Source of the DNA: Paenibacillus sp. YPG26
GTDB taxonomy: Bacteria; Bacillota; Bacilli; Paenibacillales; Paenibacillaceae
DNA length: 64,000 bases
Direction: 5' to 3'
NCBI RefSeq assembly: GCF_023704175.1
Contig: NZ_CP084530.1
Span: 663,501 to 727,500 of the forward strand
The notes under the pieces are model-generated. The model did not search any database, was not told the DNA's origin, and worked only from the letters and a program-made list of their open reading frames with translations. The position numbers were made by a program, and so were the translations under genes. Of the stretch, positions 53,849 through 62,605 are shown one piece after another. How positions within the stretch are numbered: the stretch's first letter is position 1; each line of letters starts with the position of its first letter.

Positions 53849-54508
53849 CTAATCTGTCTTGGAAGCCTTTGATTTGCTCCTGGATTTGCCAAAGGCTCTG
53901 GTTGTCATCTGTTTAATCGTCTTGCGGTATCGGAAGAGAACGACAATCATAATAATCAAGATAAGGGCAATCGCTGCAGCAGCAGAGTAGGTAGCCGCCA
54001 GGTGGAACATCCGGTTCCACTGAGGACCAAATATTTTCCCGATTCCGATGAACAGAATTGTCCAGAAGAGCGCCCCTGAATAGGCGAATATGACGAACTT
54101 CCGGAACGGAAGGGCAATAATGCCGGAGAAATATCCCGTGAAATGACGGACACCTGGAATAAAGTATCCAATAAATATGAGGGTGTATCCATACTTCTCG
54201 AACCAGTACCTGGTAACCTCCAGCTTCTTGGGAGGGAGGAAGAACCACTTGCCATACTTATGGATAAATGGAAGCCCAGCCTTGCGGCCGATCCAATAGG
54301 TGATCGTGATTCCAATCGTAGTCCCCAGGAAAGCAAGAAGGATCAGAAGCCCCCAGTTCAGCACCCCCTTGTAAGACAGATACCCCGCGTAAGCCATCGT
54401 AGTCTCGCCGGGAAAGGGAAGGGCGATGAATTCCAGTAGGAGCCCGACAAAGAGGACGATATAACCATGCTGCTCAAATATACTTTCAAGATATTTAAGG
54501 AAATCCAT
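53849..54508 (-). CDS. DedA-family membrane protein (VTT domain)
   Basis: The 219-residue protein has about five to six membrane segments and the DedA marks: LEFIALPFPGETTMAYAGYL, FLGTTIGITITYWIGRKAG, FEKYGYTLIFIGYFIPGVRH with the conserved Arg/Pro-Gly. DedA proteins move lipid carriers or phospholipids across the membrane and support proton-gradient homeostasis. The C-terminus is basic (RKTIKQMTTRAFGKSRSKSK). Single gene. Confidence 0.88.
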   Translation of the reverse strand: MDFLKYLESIFEQHGYIVLFVGLLLEFIALPFPGETTMAYAGYLSYKGVLNWGLLILLAFLGTTIGITITYWIGRKAGLPFIHKYGKWFFLPPKKLEVTRYWFEKYGYTLIFIGYFIPGVRHFTGYFSGIIALPFRKFVIFAYSGALFWTILFIGIGKIFGPQWNRMFHLAATYSAAAAIALILIIMIVVLFRYRKTIKQMTTRAFGKSRSKSKASKTD

Positions 54509-54642
54509 TCGCTCACTCCAGCTCCAATCTGCTTATAATGCTCTGAATTTTATTCTATCTACCAATAGTCTATTTCCAAGTGTGCCTCCATATAATCTAT
54601 CAAAAGCCAGTTCATTTCATAGAAACCGATGGAGGTTATTCA

Positions 54643-55929
54643 ATGTACAGAACCTTTCTGCACGTATTGAAGCGTTTGTATGTACCTGCAATCTTGGCGC
54701 TGCTTATAATTGGGGCACTCCCGCTTGATCTTCAGTCTCCCATGAAATCTACGGTGTACGCACAGGAAGGGTTTCAACCAATTTCGGCCATGAGCCAGAT
54801 TTCTGCCCGGCCCATAGCTGGGAGAACGTCTGAGTCTCCTGTGACAACCGCCTCCCATACAACAAATAAGAGAATCGTCTACTTAACCTTCGATGATGGA
54901 CCGACCAAGCTGACAGATCAGGTGCTCCAGATTCTATCCAGGAACAAGATTAAAGGAACTTTCTTCGTACTTGGAGAGCAGGCCCAGCGGTTCCCGGAAA
55001 TTATCCGCCGCATTGCCGATGGGGGGCATGCCCTTGGTAATCACACTTTTGATCATGAATATAAGAAGCTTTACCACAATTTTAGCGAATTTTGGGGACA
55101 AATAAAACAAACCGAGGAAATCCTCAGAAATATCACAGGTTCAAGGCCTGATCTGGTCCGGGCTCCGGGAGGAACCTTCGGCCATTTCGATCACAATTAC
55201 TTCAAGCTGCTGGAGCAGGGCGGATATACGGTATTTGACTGGGATGTGGATACCCGGGATTCCTCCCGGAAGGGAGTGCCCGCCGCGGAGCTCATCCGCA
55301 ATGTGAAGCGGGCGAAGCTGAAGGACCAGCTTGTTGTGCTAATGCATGATGGTGCAGGGCATGAGGAGACCGTGAAGGCACTCCCCGTGATTATTTCCTA
55401 CTATAAAGCGCATGGATACGAATTCGGCATATTATCCTCCAAAGTTAAGCCGGTGCATTTCTCAGTGCATGTCAGCGCTGTGTACAAAGGAAGAGCTCAG
55501 CCTACGGCGAAGTGGATTGCTGCTAATGTAGTACCTAATGCCGCCCTATTCAAGCGTGCGCCTTCGCTGATAGTGCAGGCGGGAGGGGTAGAGACCGAGA
55601 TGAAGAGCGGCGAATTCGAATTGTCATCAGGACGTTATATGGTACCGCTCAGAGCAGTGCTTGAACGACTGGGGGCTACTGTGTTATGGAACCAAGCCCA
55701 GCAGTCAGCGCAGGTAAACTGGGGGACTCGCGTGCTTACGGTAAGGGTGGAAGCGGGTAGAGTAGAGCTTCGCAGGAAGGGAGGTCAGACCTCCACAGCC
55801 TATCAGATTCCGCTCTCCACTCGTAATGATGCGATCTGGGTCCCCTTGCGGAGTTTGCTTGAAATGCTGGGCCATCCCATTACTCATACAGCCGGAGGTC
55901 CAGACAATTATAAGGTCATTGCCTTGTAG
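54643..55929 (+). CDS. Polysaccharide deacetylase with C-terminal stalk domain
   Basis: The 428-residue protein has an N-terminal signal/membrane helix (RLYVPAILALLIIGALPLDL) and a NodB domain (about 80-280): TFDDGPTKLTDQVL, GHALGNHTFDHEY, RAPGGTF, FDWDVDTRD and VVLMHDG. These are the NodB motifs for metal binding and catalysis on chitin or peptidoglycan. The C-terminal 110 residues form a stalk repeat (YMVPLRAVLERLGATVLWN, AIWVPLRSLLEMLGH). ATG at 54643 has GGAGG upstream. It faces away from the DedA gene. Confidence 0.85.
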   Translation: MYRTFLHVLKRLYVPAILALLIIGALPLDLQSPMKSTVYAQEGFQPISAMSQISARPIAGRTSESPVTTASHTTNKRIVYLTFDDGPTKLTDQVLQILSRNKIKGTFFVLGEQAQRFPEIIRRIADGGHALGNHTFDHEYKKLYHNFSEFWGQIKQTEEILRNITGSRPDLVRAPGGTFGHFDHNYFKLLEQGGYTVFDWDVDTRDSSRKGVPAAELIRNVKRAKLKDQLVVLMHDGAGHEETVKALPVIISYYKAHGYEFGILSSKVKPVHFSVHVSAVYKGRAQPTAKWIAANVVPNAALFKRAPSLIVQAGGVETEMKSGEFELSSGRYMVPLRAVLERLGATVLWNQAQQSAQVNWGTRVLTVRVEAGRVELRRKGGQTSTAYQIPLSTRNDAIWVPLRSLLEMLGHPITHTAGGPDNYKVIAL

Positions 55930-56021
55930 ATTGAAGATAATGATAGGCTCCTGATGTCTATTTCCAGTGGAAACGGGTGACACTGTTTACTAGATTCCTT
56001 TCGGAGATGGAGGTTGTGAAC

Positions 56022-57008
56022 TTGTCAAAATCTTTCGCGCTGTCTCATGACCAGACGACGGTCCTGCTTGAGCGTCTGGTGAGCCGGGTGGATCAAGTCG
56101 TGATCGGCAAGAGACATGAAATAGAACTTATCATTATCGCTATGCTTCAAGGCGGCCATGTTCTTCTGGAAGACATTCCGGGTGTCGGAAAAACAACCCT
56201 GGTCCGCGCCATAGCCGCCAGTCTTGGAAGCTCCTTCGGGCGTATTCAGTTCACCTCGGATATCATGCCTTCGGATGTAACAGGTGTGGCTGTCTATCAC
56301 CCTCATTCCGGTGATTTTGAATTTCGTCCGGGACCCGTACTCTCGAACATTGTACTTGCCGACGAGATCAACCGGGCGGCTCCCCGAACGCAGTCTGCGC
56401 TGCTGGAGGCCATGGAAGAGCGCAGAGTTACAGTGGATGGAGTCACTTATAATCTGCCCAGGCCTTTTCTCCTGCTGGCTACACAGAACCCGCTGCAGTT
56501 CGAGGGCACGTACCGTCTTCCGGAGGCTCAGATGGACCGCTTTCTGATGCGGATATCGCTGGGCTACCCTCAGCCTGAGCAGGAAGTTGATATGCTCGGA
56601 CGTCATCAGGCCGGTTCTGTGATTGAGGAGATGAAGCCGGTCCTGCTTGCTGAGGAAATGGCCGGAATGCAGCGCATGGTCCGTACTGTGCTTGTGGACG
56701 AATCTATTAAGCGTTATCTGGTCTCTGTGGCTGATCAATCCAGGCGGCATCCGAAGACTTCCCTCGGGATCAGCCCGCGGGGGACATTGGCCTGGATGGG
56801 AGCTGCGCAAGCTCATGCCTATTACCGTGGCCGGATGTATGTGATCCCGGATGATGTGAAGGCGGTAGCCGCTGCCGTACTCGCCCACCGGATCGTATTA
56901 AGTCCGGATAGTAAGCTGGTTGGGCTTAAGGGTGAGGAACTGGTCCTGGAATGGCTGGGCAAGACCCCAGTCCCTATGTCACCGGTTATCGCAAGGGCTT
57001 CGTCATGA
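56022..57008 (+). CDS. MoxR-type AAA+ ATPase
   Basis: The 328-residue protein has the Walker A GVGKTTL after LEDIPGVGK, Walker B ADEINR (IVLADEINRAAPRTQSALLEAMEE), sensor ATQNP and a typical second half (PEAQMDRFLMRIS). MoxR ATPases act as chaperones that fold or activate complexes, often near DUF58 and transglutaminase-like proteins, as here. The start is TTG at 56022 with TGGAGG upstream; an earlier frame to 55977 has no ribosome site. The DUF58 ATG overlaps its stop codon by 4 bases (ATGA). Confidence 0.9.
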   Translation: MSKSFALSHDQTTVLLERLVSRVDQVVIGKRHEIELIIIAMLQGGHVLLEDIPGVGKTTLVRAIAASLGSSFGRIQFTSDIMPSDVTGVAVYHPHSGDFEFRPGPVLSNIVLADEINRAAPRTQSALLEAMEERRVTVDGVTYNLPRPFLLLATQNPLQFEGTYRLPEAQMDRFLMRISLGYPQPEQEVDMLGRHQAGSVIEEMKPVLLAEEMAGMQRMVRTVLVDESIKRYLVSVADQSRRHPKTSLGISPRGTLAWMGAAQAHAYYRGRMYVIPDDVKAVAAAVLAHRIVLSPDSKLVGLKGEELVLEWLGKTPVPMSPVIARASS

Positions 57009-58195
57009 AAGTGTCCATATTGCCATGGTTCTGGACGTCGTCAGCCTCGCTTCTTCTCGTGGCCGCTTATGCGGGCTACGGTGGACCCTCCTTAGTATTT
57101 CTGCTGATGGCAGTCGGGTTAATCATGCTGCAGGGTGCCCTGGTCCAGGCGGGGAGTCCAAGGCTTGTCAGGGTCACCCGTGAATGGTCGCCGGTCCGCC
57201 CGACTGCGGGAGACAGTGCGGAGTTATCGCTGCATATTGAATTTAAGGGGGGACTGCCGCCCTTGTGGATCAAGGTCCATGATCCGCTGGCTGTCCGTGC
57301 GGGCAGCCCCGGCGAATTTGTTATGTTGACGGGCTTCCGTCGTCATGCTGATCTTACGGGAAGGGTAAGCGGACTTCGTAGAGGTATTTATAGGACAGAG
57401 AAGCTAAGCATTACCTATGGTGATCTCTTTGGATGGTTCACGCGCACACTGTCGATAGAGGCTGAAGGCTTCTTAACTGTCGTTCCGAAGATATCCAGTA
57501 TGCCGGCCTCTGGCGAGACAGGAAATCTTGCGGGCGGAGAATCCATGCAGGGAGGGCTGCCGGCAGGTCATAAGGGAGAGCTGCTAAGGGATTATAGGCC
57601 CGGCGATTCGTGGAAAAGCATCCACTGGAAAGCCTCGTCAAGACGCGCAGGCTTGTTAGCACGAGTGCCGGAAGCTGGCGGCCCCGCCGAGCGAATCATT
57701 CTGCTCTCGACCGACCCGGGGTCATATTCGCCTGCAGCTGAGGAATTTGAACTCGCCGTATCCTGTGCGGCGTCTTTGCTGCGGATGGAGAACTCTGCCG
57801 GCAGGAGGGCAACGCTGATCTGCGGCAGCAGATCAGATGGTGGCAGAAGCTGTGGACATGATATCGAACAAGAGGAAGGGATGAACATTCTTGCGGCTGT
57901 GAGCCTGGATGCTTATATTCCTGGGCACAGTCTCTTAATTGAGACTGTTCAAGAGCACAGTCATGGGCTCATCACTTTCATTATAGGAAGGCTGACCCCG
58001 GAGATCGCCTCTGCTGCTATATCTGCGGCTGCCCGGGGAATAGCTCTGGAAATAATAACTACAGGTGATAAAGCCTGGGCTCCTGAGCTTTCGGTGGACA
58101 CAATAGAACTTTTACTGCACTCGGGGCTTAGACTCTCTCCAAGGGTTGTCCCTATTCAGGACACGGAGCTTCCCGCTAAAGGGAGGTCATCGTAA
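57005..58195 (+). CDS. DUF58-domain membrane protein
   Basis: The protein of 396 residues has two short membrane segments (SSASLLLVAAYAGYGG, LVFLLMAVGLIML), a beta-rich middle, and the DUF58 signature LLRDYRPGDSWKSIHWKASSRR near residue 200, followed by a vWA-like end. DUF58 proteins are nearly always paired with MoxR. It overlaps moxR by four bases (ATGA), and the transglutaminase gene by one (TAATG), so all three are translationally coupled. Confidence 0.88.
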   Translation: MKVSILPWFWTSSASLLLVAAYAGYGGPSLVFLLMAVGLIMLQGALVQAGSPRLVRVTREWSPVRPTAGDSAELSLHIEFKGGLPPLWIKVHDPLAVRAGSPGEFVMLTGFRRHADLTGRVSGLRRGIYRTEKLSITYGDLFGWFTRTLSIEAEGFLTVVPKISSMPASGETGNLAGGESMQGGLPAGHKGELLRDYRPGDSWKSIHWKASSRRAGLLARVPEAGGPAERIILLSTDPGSYSPAAEEFELAVSCAASLLRMENSAGRRATLICGSRSDGGRSCGHDIEQEEGMNILAAVSLDAYIPGHSLLIETVQEHSHGLITFIIGRLTPEIASAAISAAARGIALEIITTGDKAWAPELSVDTIELLLHSGLRLSPRVVPIQDTELPAKGRSS

Positions 58196-60504
58196 TGTCC
58201 AAGGCTGAGTTACGTTCAGTTGCTTGCATGCACCCGGTCAAAGGCTTGGGGGAACGCCTGATCCTATCCTTGTTCATATTCGGACTTTTTAGGGAATGGC
58301 TGTCCCCGCTGCTGAAATTGCTTGGTCCCGAGGGAGAGAAGCCTCTGGATTTGTTCTATATTCTGACGATTCTCCTGCTTGTGGCGGGGTGTCTCGTAAT
58401 GTCTGTAGCGATGTTCTCAATCATGCTTCCCCTCTTATGTATGGGCAGCATGATTTACTTATATGGCGGGGACAAGGGAATAGGCTGGGTTACTGACGGC
58501 ATCCGCATCTTTGCGAAGGATATTTCCAGTGTGGTCAGCGCGGGAGGAGTTGCCGTGTTAAGTCCTGAGATGCGGATGTTCATCCTGCTAATAGGCTGGG
58601 CCCTTCTGGTTGCTTCAGTCCAGCTGCTTGCACTGAGCCGTCAAAGTATTCTGCTGTTCTTCAGTGCCACAGTGGTCTATTTGCTAAGCCTGGAGTTTGG
58701 ACTCGGTCTGCACACTTACTCGGGGCTGGTACGCACAGTTCTGATTGGTCTATTGCTTCAGGCAGTCCTGCATACTCTGGACATTCAGGAGAAGAGTGCT
58801 GCCGAAGAGCATGGAGAGACAAGTTCTCTGTATCGGCGGTCTCCCACAGCAGGATTTGCCGTTCTTATCACGATCATTCTCGGAGGAATTGTTGGTCTGG
58901 CAACCCTTGCAGGATCTCTGCCCATTAAGCCAGCGCAGACCCTCTCGCTTCAGCAAGTCGTGTCCAGCCTTGAAGTCTGGTCACAGACCGAGCTCTCCGA
59001 GCAGGGCCGCGGGAATAATAACCTGTCGGGTTATGGTCAACATGACCATGAGCTGGGTGGCCCTTTAACGCTTAGGAGAGAAGCATTCTTCACAGCAGCC
59101 TCGCCTTATCCCACTTATTACAGGGGAGAGAGTAAAAGCACCTATACCGGGCGGGGCTGGACGCAGGGAGATCAGGAGACAGCTTCACCCGCGCTTGATG
59201 GACGTATCTCTACAGAGGAACCCGTTCACTCGTCCGGAGAAGCATTTAGCCAGTCCATTACATTTGAAGCACCCCAGAGTGGAAAGGTCGTCCTTCCTCT
59301 AGGCGGAATCCCGGTTAAAGTGAATAGGCTTCATGGCGGGAAGCAGGATCTGCCTTTGCATAATCTCGTCACCTATAAGGACTCCGGCTTGATTCAATAC
59401 CATAGTGATGCGGACGTTCAGAACTTGGAAGCCGGCAGTACAAGATCACCGGATTCAGGTAAGGAGCTCTCGGGCTATGAGATTACCGTAAGGCAGCGGC
59501 AAAGTTCACCCGCAGCACTGAATGAAGCGAGAGGGGAAGACCCCACCTCGATCTCAAGCGTGTATACTGAACTGCCTGATACCCTCCCGAGAGAAGTCCG
59601 TGAGTTAGGGGCCAAGCTGACCAAGGGAAGCAGAACCCGGTACGAGGCGGTGAAGTCGGTTGAGTTATTTTTGAAGAACAACTATAAATACAGCCTAAAG
59701 CCCGCTGCCCTGCCATCAGGTCAGGATTTCACGGCCAATTTTTTGTTTGTCCAAAAAATCGGCTACTGTGACCATTTCTCCACAGCCATGGCCGTGCTTC
59801 TCCGGACGCAGGGAATACCGGCAAGATGGGTCAAAGGATTTGCCCCTGGCCAGAAGAGCGAAGAAGATCCCCATAAGTATACAGTCTCTTACTCGGACGC
59901 GCATTCTTGGGTTGAGGTATATTATGGAGGCGTAGGCTGGGTACCCTTTGATCCAACGCCAGGCTTTGAAGCGGCCGATGGAGCGGTACCTGCTTCGCTC
60001 AATATGAAGGACACAAGTTCCTATGGAAATCTGGTTGATCAATTAGGCAGTGCCGCTGCCTACAGTATAAGCTCAGCTTTTCTCATGATCACGGAGATCC
60101 AAGCCTGGATGCCTCATTCGCTGCTTGCATTGGCGGCTCTATGCCTGGGTGGAGCTCTGTTCTTATTAGCCCGTGTCTACTGGTCCCCTATGAAAGAGGG
60201 GATTAGAGTGTTAGAGCCGATCTTAAGATGGAGAGGTGGGCGGTTTCCCCAGCGGGAACAGCTTCTTCGGGCCTCAGACAAGGCCTGGAGACAGTTGTAC
60301 GACGTCTATGGCCCCCGGCCGCCCGGGCTCACAGGAAGGGAATATGTTCAGCGTCTGCATGGATTAGACCCGGCGCAGCAGGCTCATCTTAATCAATTTT
60401 TAGATGCGTGGGAATCATTGTATTACGGAGCTGGCGATCTGGACCGTATGTCGACAAAGTCTTTTCTTGAGCATTGCCGTCAGATGGGGGCTTCCCGGAG
60501 TTGA
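58195..60504 (+). CDS. Membrane transglutaminase-like protein (TgpA family)
   Basis: The 769-residue protein has about six membrane segments in residues 20-235, an outside domain (about 260-630) with a transglutaminase core (catalytic-type Cys in GYCDHFSTAMAVLL, His in YSDAHSWVEVYY, Asp in PFDPTPGF), one more membrane helix (near 640-660) and a DUF4129-like helical tail (about 675-769). This is the TgpA layout: it may act on cell-surface proteins or peptides. The gene closes the MoxR/DUF58 operon. Substrate unknown. Confidence 0.88.
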   Translation: MSKAELRSVACMHPVKGLGERLILSLFIFGLFREWLSPLLKLLGPEGEKPLDLFYILTILLLVAGCLVMSVAMFSIMLPLLCMGSMIYLYGGDKGIGWVTDGIRIFAKDISSVVSAGGVAVLSPEMRMFILLIGWALLVASVQLLALSRQSILLFFSATVVYLLSLEFGLGLHTYSGLVRTVLIGLLLQAVLHTLDIQEKSAAEEHGETSSLYRRSPTAGFAVLITIILGGIVGLATLAGSLPIKPAQTLSLQQVVSSLEVWSQTELSEQGRGNNNLSGYGQHDHELGGPLTLRREAFFTAASPYPTYYRGESKSTYTGRGWTQGDQETASPALDGRISTEEPVHSSGEAFSQSITFEAPQSGKVVLPLGGIPVKVNRLHGGKQDLPLHNLVTYKDSGLIQYHSDADVQNLEAGSTRSPDSGKELSGYEITVRQRQSSPAALNEARGEDPTSISSVYTELPDTLPREVRELGAKLTKGSRTRYEAVKSVELFLKNNYKYSLKPAALPSGQDFTANFLFVQKIGYCDHFSTAMAVLLRTQGIPARWVKGFAPGQKSEEDPHKYTVSYSDAHSWVEVYYGGVGWVPFDPTPGFEAADGAVPASLNMKDTSSYGNLVDQLGSAAAYSISSAFLMITEIQAWMPHSLLALAALCLGGALFLLARVYWSPMKEGIRVLEPILRWRGGRFPQREQLLRASDKAWRQLYDVYGPRPPGLTGREYVQRLHGLDPAQQAHLNQFLDAWESLYYGAGDLDRMSTKSFLEHCRQMGASRS

Positions 60505-60522
60505 ATCTCTTCCCGATCTTTC

Positions 60523-60552
60523 TTGACGACCTGTTTTGTCGTTTCGTATAAT
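60523..60552 (+). promoter_or_regulatory. Promoter of guaA
   Basis: TTGACG (60523-60528) and TATAAT (60547-60552) have an 18-base spacer. The leader of about 25 bases is too short for a riboswitch. Confidence 0.78.
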
Positions 60553-60581
60553 AAGACCCATGAATTGAGGGAGGCTCGGAA

Positions 60582-62120
60582 ATGAATAAGCCAAATGAAA
60601 TGATTGTCGTTCTGGATTTCGGAGGACAATACAACCAGTTAATAGCCAGAAGGATCCGCGATCTGGGCGTGTACAGTGAACTTCTTCCTTACAACACACC
60701 TGTGGAGCGTCTGCGGGAGATCTCTCCAAAGGGGATTGTATTCTCAGGCGGACCTACGAGTGTGTACGCGGAGAATGCCCCGCATGTAGATCCGGAGATT
60801 TTTAATCTAAATGTTCCGATATTCGGGATTTGTTATGGTATGCAGCTGATGGCTCAGCAGTTGAACGGCAAAGTCGAACGTGCAGCCAAGCGCGAGTATG
60901 GAAAAGCCGATGTAAGCTTTGCAGATCATTCCGCGCTTACGAAGGGACTTGAGTCCAAGCAGACCGTATGGATGAGTCACGGTGACCACGTGGTGGAGCT
61001 TCCTGAAGGCTTCCAGATTGATGCTTTCACTGACCATGCCCCAATAGCCGGGTTCAGCAACCCTGACCGTCGTTTGTATGGTGTTCAGTTCCACCCGGAA
61101 GTTCGTCACTCTGTTCACGGTAACGAGATGATTCGTAACTTCTTGTACGAGATCTGTGGCTGTGAAGGCGACTGGACGATGAGTACATTTATCGAAGATA
61201 CAATCAAGGATATTCGTGAGCAGGTTGGAGACAACAATGTACTCTGCGCCTTGAGCGGCGGTGTTGACTCTTCAGTTGTAGCGATTCTGCTTCACAAAGC
61301 CATCGGGGACAAGCTTACCTGCATGTTCATCGATCATGGTCTTCTCCGGAAAGGCGAGGCCGAAAGTGTCATGGAGACCTTTGTCGGCAAGTTCGATATG
61401 AAGGTTGTGAAGATTGATGCCCGTGAGCGCTTCATGTCGAAGCTTGCCGGTGTGGATGATCCTGAGCAAAAACGTAAGATTATTGGTAACGAGTTCATCT
61501 ATGTGTTTGATGAGGAGTCCAAGAAATTCGATCATTTCAAATTCCTGGCCCAAGGAACGCTGTATACGGACATCGTGGAGAGCGGAACTGCGACCGCACA
61601 TACAATTAAGTCGCATCACAATGTTGGCGGTCTGCCGGAAGATATGGATTTCGAACTGGTGGAGCCACTTAAGACCTTGTTCAAGGATGAAGTCCGCAAG
61701 GTAGGCGAAGAATGCGGCCTGCCTGCAGAAATCGTATGGAGACAACCGTTCCCTGGACCGGGTCTGGCCATTCGTGTTCTTGGTGAAGTCACCGAGGAGA
61801 AACTCCAGATCGTACGTGATTCGGACTTCATTCTCCGTGAGGAGATTGCCAAGGCAGGACTGGATCGGGAGATCTGGCAGTACTTCACGGCACTGCCGAA
61901 TATGAAGAGCGTTGGAGTAATGGGTGACGCGCGTACGTATTCCTACACCGTAGGTATCCGGGCAGTAACCTCCATCGACGGCATGACAGCCGACTGGGCA
62001 CGTATCCCTTGGGACGTGCTGGAGAAGATCTCCGTGCGGATCGTCAACGAAGTCGACAACGTTAACCGGATTGTCTATGACATCACGTCGAAGCCGCCGG
62101 CAACGATCGAGTGGGAATAG
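60582..62120 (+). CDS. guaA: GMP synthase (glutamine-hydrolysing) GuaA
   Basis: GuaA turns XMP into GMP using glutamine and ATP. The 512-residue protein has a class-I glutamine amidotransferase with the nucleophile Cys in [10 protein letters not shown], and His/Glu in [11 protein letters not shown], followed by the PP-loop ATPase ([11 protein letters not shown]) and the C-terminal dimer domain with KPPATIEWE. Ribosome site GAGGGAGGC. It is followed by pbuG, so two guanine-pathway genes sit together. Confidence 0.96.
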   Translation: MNKPNEMIVVLDFGGQYNQLIARRIRDLGVYSELLPYNTPVERLREISPKGIVFSGGPTSVYAENAPHVDPEIFNLNVPIFGICYGMQLMAQQLNGKVERAAKREYGKADVSFADHSALTKGLESKQTVWMSHGDHVVELPEGFQIDAFTDHAPIAGFSNPDRRLYGVQFHPEVRHSVHGNEMIRNFLYEICGCEGDWTMSTFIEDTIKDIREQVGDNNVLCALSGGVDSSVVAILLHKAIGDKLTCMFIDHGLLRKGEAESVMETFVGKFDMKVVKIDARERFMSKLAGVDDPEQKRKIIGNEFIYVFDEESKKFDHFKFLAQGTLYTDIVESGTATAHTIKSHHNVGGLPEDMDFELVEPLKTLFKDEVRKVGEECGLPAEIVWRQPFPGPGLAIRVLGEVTEEKLQIVRDSDFILREEIAKAGLDREIWQYFTALPNMKSVGVMGDARTYSYTVGIRAVTSIDGMTADWARIPWDVLEKISVRIVNEVDNVNRIVYDITSKPPATIEWE

Positions 62121-62133
62121 GATTGAAATATAG

Positions 62134-62172
62134 GAGGGCAGTCTCTGGTTAGTGGAGACTGCTCTCTTTTTT
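62134..62172 (+). terminator. Terminator of guaA
   Basis: GAGGGCAGTCTC (62134-62145) pairs with GAGACTGCTCTC (62155-62166), and TTTTTT follows. Confidence 0.93.
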
Positions 62173-62277
62173 AGCTATACATGGAAAAAACTCACCGTAG
62201 ATCTAAGATCAATTCGTTACTGTGACGTAAATCACGAACAATAAAGTAAATATAACGTTAAATATTCGTATTTTGTA

Positions 62278-62306
62278 TTGACAAGCTCTTTGCTCAGGCC
62301 TACAAT
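62278..62306 (+). promoter_or_regulatory. Promoter of pbuG
   Basis: TTGACA (62278-62283) and TACAAT (62301-62306) have a 17-base spacer. Transcription should start near 62313, giving a leader of about 290 bases with the riboswitch. Confidence 0.82.
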
Positions 62307-62367
62307 AAGTCAAGTAAAGTGTGTATACGATTTATAACGAGGATTTTCGACAATAATAATATTATAG

Positions 62368-62438
62368 CTTTTCGTATAATTCCAGGGATTGGCCTGGAAG
62401 TTTCTACGAGGTCACCGTAATGATCTGGCTACGAAGGG
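62368..62438 (+). ncRNA. Purine (guanine-class) riboswitch aptamer with shortened loops
   Basis: The three-way junction can be read by eye. P1 pairs CTTTTCGTA (62368-62376) with TACGAAGGG (62430-62438). P2 is CCAGG/CCTGG with loop GATTGG. J2/3 is AAGTTTCTAC. P3 is AGGTCA/TGATCT with loop CCGTAA. The base that reads the ligand (C74 in xpt numbering) is C at 62429, so guanine/hypoxanthine is expected. Both loops are 6 bases instead of 7, and the base before C74 is G rather than A. The target, a purine permease, fits. Confidence 0.9.
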
Positions 62439-62534
62439 AATAGGCGCTTTGACTCAAGAAGCAGAGTAAGCTTGAAGCCGCGGCCAAGCGGGTCCAATGC
62501 TGCTATTGCTTCCGCCTTTTCCTCCCGAGCATAG

Positions 62535-62568
62535 AACCCGGAGACAGTTGGTTTCACGGGTTTTTTTG
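62535..62568 (+). terminator. Riboswitch expression-platform terminator
   Basis: AACCCG (62535-62540) pairs with CGGGTT (62557-62562), and a T-run follows. It would stop transcription before pbuG when guanine is bound. The antiterminator pairing was not worked out. Confidence 0.7.
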
Positions 62569-62605
62569 TCGTTTATGACTCATTTTAAGGGGGAGAAATT
62601 CTACA

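Larger units (their letters stand above)
62121..62605. other. 485-base region between guaA and pbuG
   Basis: It holds the guaA terminator, the pbuG promoter, a purine riboswitch aptamer and its expression-platform terminator. A Spo0A-box-like TGTCGAA (revcomp in TTTTCGACAAT, 62344-62354) lies between promoter and aptamer. No extra gene seen. Confidence 0.85.

Noticed and set aside
60505..60581. Purine riboswitch before guaA
   Set aside because: The leader is only about 25 bases after a good promoter.
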